A stretch of 64,000 bases of DNA from Pollenia angustigena. Its lineage: Eukaryota; Arthropoda; Insecta; Diptera; Polleniidae. Under the pieces are notes generated by a model, which saw only the letters and a program-made list of their open reading frames with translations, had not been told where the DNA came from and did not search any database. Positions 56,115 to 64,000 of the stretch are shown here, piece by piece; position 1 is the stretch's first letter; every line of letters starts with the position of its first letter. The DNA lies in the NCBI GenBank assembly GCA_930367215.1, contig OV884056.1:198627310-198691309 (forward strand), in the 5' to 3' direction. The translations under genes were made by a program, and so were the position numbers.

Positions 56115-56888
56115 AGCTGCGGTTACACTTGGCAAATATTTGACAAAAAAAAATTTTTTGATTTAAAAACAAAATCTTACATAAAACAGTTTCTACTATT
56201 GGGGTATTCACAAGGTGTGCTATCATGTTATATTGTCATAATGTTCTTACATTTTACAACGGTTTAAAAATATCTATTGTTGTTGCTTCGTAAACAAAAA
56301 GTGTCTTAAATTTATAAAACTTTGCTTGTTATGTTTATTGTGCTGTCGCAACTAATCAGAAGAGACATGCGCTGACGGGCTGAGCCGTTGATGGTAAAAT
56401 TTTATCCGGCTAAAATCCGAATTTAACCAGCGGCTAGCATTTTTTGCAACAAATCACTTGCGGCGTCAAAGTAGATCGGCTTGGGACTCTGCTGTTTGGC
56501 AAACAAACAAAATAAAATTTATTTCTGCTTTGCGTCTGAAAAATGGAAAATAGTGGATTAGAACTAAAAATATTTTTATTGTAGGTAAATATTAATTTTT
56601 TATATATATAAAGAAGAATAATTTTTTATATATGTATGTTTAAAATCAGCTGATTTAAATTCAAAATAGCACACTGAATTATGAGGGGTTGTTCACAACA
56701 CTCGTATTTTTTTATGTTATTATATTAAGACATATGACTATATGAGACCTTGTGAATCCCTCATATGTCTAGCAGTATAATTAGTTTTATTTTGTGATAT
56801 TAAGACCGTGTTCAATCTCACTAACCATTAACAAAAGTAGTGGTTATGCATAATTGGACAAATATTTAATGAGTGTGACCGTAGCTTA
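56115..56888. mobile_element. TIR element, AGCTRCGGTYACACT ends
   Basis: AGCTGCGGTTACACTTGG is matched by the inverse of AGTGTGACCGTAGCTTA, and ATTATAA flanks both ends (56108-56114, 56889-56895). The 7- to 8-bp duplication suggests hAT. It contains a second TIR pair at 56201-56760. No transposase seen. Confidence 0.6.
56201..56760. mobile_element. Nested TIR element, GGGRWATTCACAAGGT ends
   Basis: GGGGTATTCACAAGGTGTGC is matched by the inverse of GAGACCTTGTGAATCCC, with ATATTGTC/GACATAT-like sequence further inside. It lies inside 56115-56888. No target duplication recognised. Confidence 0.55.
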
Positions 56889-56895
56889 ATTATAA

Positions 56896-57948
56896 AACAC
56901 TTACAACAGCAGAGTTGCCAGACTAAAAGATAACCCTACAAAAATCATAAATTGTAATTTTAAAAATAAAATTGAGTTATTTTAAATTCTTTTTAGCGTA
57001 ACCAAACACTTAATCCAAAATCACCCCTTTTGAATCATTAAGTCGTCTAAATACGCATATACATAAAAAAAATTTGTTATTTTAGGGAAAAACTTTCAAG
57101 TAATAAATTTACACGGAAACGGTGTTACGCAATTAAGAAAAATACAATTGCAACATTGCAATGTTGACCACTATGTCCTACTACTGAACTACTGTGCATT
57201 GCCTGCATTTTTTTTAATAATGACAGCCAGTTGTTAAAAATGTAAATTTTTTGTCTAATTCTTTAAGAAACGTCGGCATTCTTTTGTATATAATTTAAAC
57301 AGTATTTTTTATTTTCATTCTACATTCTGGTAACAATGATCGATCATCGACTCATAGAAGACTTGATTTGTTTATGAAGATTTTTTTTTTTTTTTTGCTT
57401 AAGGAAACAGGAATCCCTTTGAATTATGCTGGTGAAGGGTGTAGAGAGCTCTATTGCCCCTCAAAATGTATTGTTCTACAAAAATTATTGCTCTCTCAAG
57501 CAAATAATTCTTAATCAAAATGCTGTTTTATATGAGGTTCATGATCGTTGTTGGAAGAATGTGGAAAAAATATCAATAATTCTGTTTTTTTTCTCTAGTC
57601 TAGGAAAAAAAACAATTGTTAATTTGCCATAATTAAAGACAAACTATATATTAAATCATTATAAAAATAAAAGAAAAACACAAGCAAATGTAATATAAGA
57701 TACAATTTAATTTAATTTTATTGAAAAGCTGTTGGCAATTAATGTGAATAAATGCTTTAAAGCTGGTGACGGACTTTAATGCCCGCCCGTCATCATCCGT
57801 CCATTCACATCTATCCCTCTTACATGTATAGGGGTAATAAAAATTTATTTTCGTTTTATTACAAGACAATTGTTTCTTTAATTTTTTTTTTTTGTAAGTT
57901 AAATTTTACAATTATATGCTGGTAGCTTTATTTCAATTGTTGACTTTA

Positions 57949-57983
<35 letters not shown>

Positions 57984-58530
57984 TCAGTTATTTTTATAGG
58001 CGTAATTAAAAATTACAGTTTTCTTAACATGAGTTCCTGTATTTTATTATTACGAGCAAAAAAAAATCAACTTAATTTTTATTTTCAATTTTGGGTTTTT
58101 GGTAAATCATTATTAAACTACTAAAAGAAAAAGAAATAAAGTGGAAAAAAGAAACAGCCTCAAAATCGATGACAGCTATTAATTTCATTTAATTGAAGTT
58201 GGAAGTTTTGTACTTAAATTCTTTTTATTTCGAATTGCTTAAATCCCCACTTGAAGTAGTGAAAATGAAAGCTTATTTTAAACTGTTTGAAAGACGCAAT
58301 AAAAAAATTCAATACAATTATTTGTTTTGAGTGCTTCATATGAAATTGATATGAATTTCTCTTTGAAAACGTCAAAATAAAAATTCATTTAATAAATTGT
58401 CTTCTTAAAGCTGACAAATATTAATCCCCTTTTAAGCAGTTAAGCCGAAACATGAGAAATGCTAAGATGTAAAAAACGCAAAAAATATTTTATCAATAAA
58501 ATAGTTTTCCCTTTGATTAAAAAAAGAAAT
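56896..58530. other. No gene seen; 30-nt poly-T tract
   Basis: AT-rich with homopolymers (57380-57397; 57952-57980). A 68-codon frame at 57426-57632 has no domain. Confidence 0.5.
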
Positions 58531-58535
58531 GTACA

Positions 58536-58728
58536 GCCATGTCACAGAGTACAATTCCGTTCGGAAACGGAATTCATTCCGTATTTGGAATGAAACTATT
58601 TTTGTTTTCATGAACGGTATGGGAGTTGTCTGTATCTGAAAGGTCATAAAACTATCAAAATACACTTTCCATCAACAAACAAATATGTTTTTTTCAATTC
58701 CGAACGGAATTCTACTCTGTGACATGGC
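58536..58728. mobile_element. 193-bp MITE, GCCATGTCACAGAGTA ends
   Basis: GCCATGTCACAGAGTACAATT (first 20 quoted elsewhere as GCCATGTCACAGAG) is inverted at the right (CTCTGTGACATGGC). Both ends carry ATTCCGTTCGGAA palindromes just inside. Non-coding. Confidence 0.75.
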
Positions 58729-58739
58729 CCAAAATATAT

Positions 58740-59000
58740 TTTTTAAATATTTCTAAAAGTTTTAAAGCTAAAATATATTAAAGCTTTTAGATGTATTTTA
58801 AGCAGCTTTAAGTCTTAAGAATACTTTATCTTTAACCCACAAAGTTTTTAGATGTTTCCAAACTTTACACTTTAGCTTTCATATTTGAAAGTTTAAGCTT
58901 ATGAAAAAAGTTTTGATTCTTTTAAAATATTAAGCAACAATACTTTTTTATAATATCCCTAAAATTTTGAATGGTTATGAAGCCGAAAATTTAACAAGCT
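58740..59000. repeat. AAGCTTTTA-rich stretch
   Basis: AAAGCTTTTAGATGT-like words and their inverses occur repeatedly. Same word family as 61960-63110. Confidence 0.45.
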
Positions 59001-59002
59001 TT

Positions 59003-59197
59003 AAGGTCTGAATACACTTTTCAAAATGCTCATCAAGCATTGTTGTAGTATAAGGGACAATGTGTTTGTATTTGTGACACCGACGATGCTGGATGGAAAA
59101 TTAAAAAATTGAGAAATGCCGGCGAACAGTATGTTCAGCACACGTACTCGAGTGAATTCGCCTGCATGACAAGCATTTGACAAGTGTATTTGGCCTT
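59003..59197. mobile_element. MITE, AAGGYC-AATACACTT ends (single copy)
   Basis: AAGGTCTGAATACACTTTTC at the left and the inverse of GACAAGTGTATTTGGCCTT at the right. The interior (CACCGACGATGCTGGATGGA) matches both arms of 36559-36952, which defines the basic unit of that palindrome. Confidence 0.7.
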
Positions 59198-59399
59198 TCA
59201 AGATTTATTTTTAATTTTAAATGGCCAATTTCACCAATTCTATTTAAATATAGTTTTGCATATAATTTTATTTTTATTTGACATGAAAACAAAGTAAAAG
59301 CTTTTAGATTTTTTTTCATAAAAAAACCCCTCTCTTCTTTAATAGATTTCCAGAATTCTTGATTGCATATAAATCTTTACTTTGCTTTTTCGCCAGCAT

Positions 59400-59662
59400 A
59401 AAGGCCCAAATATAATATGCTTAAGTTGGCTTAAGCAATTGTTCGAAAACATGTGATTCATATGTGTCGAACCGTATTGAACTTAAGAAAACTTTTTGGT
59501 TAGTTTTATGAAACTTGCATTTGCTTAAGCAAGGTGCGAAACAAATCGCACTTTCCATACGGAATAAAATATTTTTTTATGTTATTTTTGTTTTTTTTAA
59601 ATGCTTTTTCCAATTTTTGACAGTAGCTTAAGTCAGCTTATGCATATTATATTTGGGCCTTT
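59400..59662. mobile_element. 263-bp MITE, AAAGGCCCAAATATAATATGC-type ends
   Basis: AAAGGCCCAAATATAATATG is perfectly inverted at the right (CATATTATATTTGGGCCTTT). Inside both ends are TTAAGTTGGCTTAAGC / AGCTTAAGTCAGCTTA motifs. The outer AAAGGCCCAAATA is shared with the MITE at 36559, suggesting related transposases. Target duplication unclear. Confidence 0.78.
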
Positions 59663-61950
59663 GATGCAGTCACCTCTATGAATACACCTTGATCATAAAA
59701 AAGAAAAAAAGTTGAAATAAAAACTTGCTTAGTTATACTTAAGACAAAACCTACAAGCTTATCAATCTTTAAGCTTAAGGAAAGCTCCTAATGAAAGATT
59801 CCCTCTTTTTCTTTATCAAGCTTTCTTCTGTATAATTGGTGCTTGCTCAGTTAAAAAGTTAAATTTAAAATACATATAAACATTTAAATTTAATTCAAAG
59901 CTTTCTGTCAATTCATTTTATTGCTGCAAATTCGTTGCATAAACAAATTTACTAACCCTGACATTAAATTAAAATCGTTTCAAATTATAATTTATGTATG
60001 AATTTTAAAATTGAAATTACAACTTTTGTTCGCAAATAAAAAAAAACCTTCAAATGTCTATTTTTAACAACCACAATATCTAAATTGTGTGTAAACACCC
60101 TTTAAAAAGTCCCCCAAAGCTTTTAATGCTGTATAAACAATTTAGGTCAAATCATACTTAAACAAATTATTGACAAGCAAATTACAAATTTTTCCAAAAG
60201 GAAACATTTTTTTATGACTATAATTTTGGTTAAAGAAAAATAATAATATAAAACATAACCTGCTTTATAAAAATAACAATTCTCAAATTAACATTTACGT
60301 AGTGAAGGCAACACAGGTGCCTCGAAGACGTAAAATCCCACTACCATTGTCTTTGTTGGCCAACAACTTGCCAGGCAGGCAGGCGGATTAGTAATATGAT
60401 GAAAAATTTTCAAATATTTTCTTGATTTTTCTATATTTATTTACTTTTTTTTTTTGGCAATTCATATAATTTTATGGTATGACTGTTGCAAACAAAGCAA
60501 AACAAAACAACACAACAACAAACAGCCAAGCAATTGTTTATTGAAATGTTTGATTACTTGACTTCTTTAACTTGTTGCTTTGCAATTATTGCAAAGAAAT
60601 AATATTAAAAAAAAATCTCCCCCAAAAAATTAAATGACAACAGGACGGAAGGGACGATGGTGGGAATAACAGTCAGTTAAAAAAAAGAAACGAATGAATC
60701 TATAAAATTGAATTGGTTTGTTTAGCTTTGGCTTGTAGATGCTGTTGTTGTTGTAGCAGTTTGAGCTGCTGCTGCTGCATGTTGCATGGGTGAAGCAAAT
60801 TTTGGTAAAAGGTGTGTCAGTAGTTAATGCAACTGACTTAAAAAGTGAACAACACTGACTTACAGTTACAATAATAACAATAACAACAGCAATAGCTGCA
60901 ACTTTAAGTTACCAAGAAACCATAAAGAAAAACCAACAAAAAACTATAGCTGGTGGCAATATTGTTGCTGCTTAGTGTCTAATGTTTTTCAATTGTTTAT
61001 TTTTTTTTTTTAAGATTTGCTTAATGTTGCTGCCGCTTGTTGTGTAGTTTGCAAGTAGTGTTGCCACCAAGTCTGTGTATTGTCATTGTTTTGCATGCGT
61101 TCACCTTTTCAACAAAATAAAAAAAATAAGTTATTTTAAGATTGTTGGCAAAAAATTCAAAACAGTAGAAAAAAAAGTACTGCAAGTAAAAATATGCTGC
61201 TATGAATTTTTACAGTGGCGGCATCACGTGGCGCGATCAATAATCCATAAGCACGCAAACACTTTATCCAAGAAATACGAAAAAAAAATTAAGGAAAAAA
61301 GTTTGACAAAACAAAAGTGGGTTAATGCAAGTAATTGCTGCTGCTGCCATGCCAAAAGTAAGTCCACATAAAAAGTGATTGCATGGTGTTGCTGTTGTTG
61401 TTAAGTTTTATATTAATTTTTCTTTTATTTTTTTCTTCTTTCTTGACTTCAAAACTTAACGGCTCCCTCATTTTTAATATTGCTTCTTTTTTTTGCTTTT
61501 GGAAAGCTTTTTGTATTGTGTGAATTGGAAAAATAATAAAAAAAAAAAATTATAAAAAAGTAAGAAATGTAATTATTTGTTTTCCAATTCAATTTCACAC
61601 CCAATTTGTTTATTTATTTGACTTTAAGTTAAGCCCCATTTATTTACAGAAGTCAGTCATAAAATATTCATACAATGTAGGTATTAAATAAATTGCTTGA
61701 GTGGGAAAAATTGGTCTTTGGGCAATTGTGAGAGATTTGGATGAACAAATAAATATGCAAGTTCGTTAAAAGATGGTCAGAACTTACAACGTTGTCGTTA
61801 AAATTGCTTAAAAATTTCTTGCAACTGTGTGAACATGTAAACTCATTTTCATTTGGCAGATGTGTAAAATAAATGCATCTGACAATGGCACTATTGTCAG
61901 AAAAATGACAACATTGTAAGACCTGACCACCGTCTGTACAAGGCTTTAGT
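59663..61950. other. No gene seen; opa-like CAG/CTG microsatellites
   Basis: CTG/CAA runs at 60738-60785 (TGCTGTTGTTGTTGTAGCAG, GCTGCTGCTGCTGCATG), 60868-60900, 61335-61350 and 61385-61400. Such runs occur in fly coding and regulatory DNA, but no reading frame here is convincing. Confidence 0.45.
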
Positions 61951-61959
61951 AGAAAACTT

Positions 61960-63110
61960 TTAATTTAAAAGATATTCAAAATAACATTTTATATACTAAA
62001 GCTATTTAAGCCAGTGCTTTTAACGTGTGGAAAATTACGGTTTTTTTATTTAAAAGCTTTTATCAATTCTTTTGAAAGCTTTGTAGGAGATTTTATATAA
62101 AAAAAAAATACATTTAAAATATTAACGTTATACAAATAACACTTTTTTAATATAAATAACCATTCAAATTTTTAATTTGATTTACCTTTTAAGCTTATTT
62201 CCTAAAAGCTTTGAATTTATGAAAAGTTAGGCGTTTCTAAGTGTTTGTAAAAAAAACTATATACACGCTTCGAATAAAAATACAAATTTAAAAGCTTTTA
62301 TCAATACATTAGAAAGCTTTGTAGGAGATTTTAAGTAAAAAATTTATTAAAGCTTGTAATTTACGCCAAAAAAATAATAATTTTATTTGATCTGATTAAC
62401 ACTTTTTGCCTAAAAGCTTTGTAATAAATAGTAATGACTCCGTTGGTTCCTGTTAAAAAAAACAAAATAGATTCTTCGAATAAAAACTTTAAATTTTTGT
62501 AACTTTTACAGTATTTAACTCATAACTTTAAATTTGTCCTAAATAGTTATAAGTTCTTTAGTGCTCATTTAAAAGGCAAATGAAAGCTTTGAATAAAAGC
62601 TTTATTTATCTTTAATGTTTTATTTGAAATATTATAAATTAAAGTTTGGCTTTTAATATATGCTTAAAATTAAAGCTTTTATTTTAAAACGTCTTTGACT
62701 GTGGTCGCTTTAAATATAGCATATCTTCTAAATTGGTTTAAGCTATATAAAAGTTCTTTAAACTGTTAAGTTCTTATTCAAAAAGCATATGTATGCAATA
62801 ACGTAATCCATAAAGCTCTGAAGCAAAAGTTTAATTGATTAAAGGCTTCCATTTATAGAAGCGCTTTTGAAAATAAGCTGATACAATCCAAAATGTTTCA
62901 TCTTCAAAAATTCATCCTAAGCTTTAATTTTGCAATTGGTATTGAAAAGTTTTAATGGAAAAATAAAGGGTTAAATTGCTTTTACCAAAAGATACTCGTA
63001 GATAACTTAAGTCACCTTTAGTAAAATATTTTTATGAAGCTTTTTTAACCATAAATATACCACAAAAGCTTTCATAGACTTAAAACAAAAGCGTTAAAAG
63101 ACTATTAAAA
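61960..63110. repeat. AAAGCTTT-rich region with ~237-bp duplication
   Basis: AAAAGCTTTTATCAAT, then GAAAGCTTTGTAGGAGATTTT occurs at about 62052-62095 and again at 62290-62334. AAAGCTTT or AAGCTTTTA occurs more than a dozen times across the region in both orientations. It looks like diverged satellite-type DNA. Confidence 0.6.
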
Positions 63111-63639
63111 ATGTACCTGAATAAAAATAATTTTTTGATACCTCCCTAGAATTTTATTATTTCTCCTTTATCTTTTTAAATATACATATATACCAATCTA
63201 AAATCCTAAACCTCAGAAGAGTCTACACAAACAATGCGCTTTATTTAGATGCTATAGATAAAAATCTCAACTTTTTTCCATTATTATCTCTATCAGCTCC
63301 ATCTCTTAGCTTGTTCTGCAATTATTGAAATTCCCATAAAATGTATTTTTAAAAGCAGAACAATAATTGTTTTGATTTTTATCAACGCACAGACATATGT
63401 TCAATTTAAAAGAAATAGTTTAACCTCTTGTTCCAATTTTGTACAAACAAAACTTGAACAAAAAGATAAAAAAAAAATGTTCTTAACAAGACGCAAACCA
63501 GTTAAACTCCCTCAACATGAAAAGAATTCTTACAAATAGGCATCTTAAGCACTTAAAATTACACAAAGATACTTACAGATCTTACGATCTTAATAGAATT
63601 GCGGAGTTGGAAAAGAAAATATACATAAATTAAACAACA

Positions 63640-63780
63640 AAACTTAACTATTCAAGTATCATCAGCATACCATGACGTTAATAATGACGAAGATGATGAT
63701 GACGATGATACAGCAGCAGCAGCTGATCATCATGATTATCTTACTCCTCATCTTCATCATTACCATCGTCATGATTGACA
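63640..63780. repeat. GAT/GAC and CAG microsatellite cluster
   Basis: GACGAAGATGATGATGACGA, a CAGCAGCAGCAGCTGATCAT block and an inverse ATC-rich part follow one another. The overlapping 60-codon frame is a by-product. Confidence 0.65.
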
Positions 63781-64000
63781 AACCTAAGAACAAGCAGCTG
63801 ATATTATTCTTTTCATACCTTCTTCTTTGCCCCATTCAAAATACAAACATTTGAAAAGGAAAGAAAAAAAAAATTATACGAAAATTGAAAAAAGAAATAC
63901 TTGAAAACATTTTTACAATCAAAGATATAAATCTTATGAATTAACCAGATGAACGACATCATTCAGCAACAACTGCAACACAACTTACAGCAACCAAGAC
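63781..64000. other. No gene seen at window end
   Basis: CAA/CAG-rich sequence at 63960-64000 (CAGCAACAACTGCAACACAA) could be 5' UTR- or exon-like in a fly gene, but no splice or start evidence is visible before the window ends. Confidence 0.3.

Noticed and set aside
63672..63854. 60-codon frame over the GAT/CAG microsatellites
   Set aside because: The Met/Ile/Asp-rich frame is produced by the trinucleotide repeats. Nothing indicates translation.

Overview
The window looks like non-coding nuclear DNA from a higher fly (Brachycera, probably a calyptrate such as a blow fly, house fly or stable fly). The evidence is strong AT richness, long homopolymer runs, CAG/CTG and GAT/GTC microsatellites, diverged TCTATAGAAAA satellite sequence, and a dense mix of Tc1/mariner, hAT, Transib, non-LTR and tRNA-derived SINE sequence. 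I found no host exon, tRNA gene or rRNA gene. Nearly every protein I can recognise is a transposase or its remains, so the window is probably intron or intergenic sequence of a large fly genome. The species is inferred, not shown.

The centrepiece is a complete Transib transposon (the superfamily to which the RAG1 core belongs) at 19294-22641. It has a CGTTG 5-bp target-site duplication and terminal repeats built like V(D)J recombination signals: a CACAGTA/CACAGTG heptamer, a 23/22-nt spacer and a GCAAAAATC nonamer-like block. It carries one uninterrupted 667-codon transposase with the RAG1-type Asp-Asp-Glu triad, CxxC and HxxxxH zinc ligands, and a GRPKK motif placed like the RAG1 nonamer-binding motif. 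A decayed copy of a related Transib transposase lies 5 kb upstream on the opposite strand (14541-15340).

Layout. 1-5430: AT-rich DNA with foldback MITE pieces. 5433-10085: hAT relics with 8-bp target duplications, a nested TA-flanked element and two terminal-inverted-repeat (TIR) elements. 10411-13296: a nearly identical ~598-bp tandem array with one head-to-head inversion, flanked by a 15-bp direct repeat. 13923-14366: a TIR element. 14541-15340: Transib pseudogene. 17590-18370: TCTATAGAAAA-like satellite. 18700-19242: deleted mariner-type element. 19294-22641: intact Transib. 23405-24134: long-TIR foldback element. 26229-27900: dispersed repeat, a 105-bp hAT MITE and a PIF/Harbinger-type MITE. 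29494-31398: TIR elements and a SINE. 32712-36269: old mariner-type element split by later insertions, including a nearly intact mariner-like copy (33304-34606). 36559-41567: foldback MITEs, tandem duplications and an unassigned ORF relic. 41587-46068: TIR element, SINE, LINE 3' end and a second mariner-like copy in reverse orientation. 47380-55160: dispersed fly repeats and a stack of SINE inside hAT inside hAT MITE inside repeat. 56115-59662: more MITEs. 59663-64000: unannotated DNA with opa-like and GAT/CAG microsatellites and an AAAGCTTT-rich stretch.

The genes do not form a pathway. Each autonomous-type element encodes a transposase acting on its own inverted termini. The two mariner-like copies carry early stops (one and two respectively), while the Transib ORF is open throughout, so Transib is the best candidate here for a functional or recently functional element.
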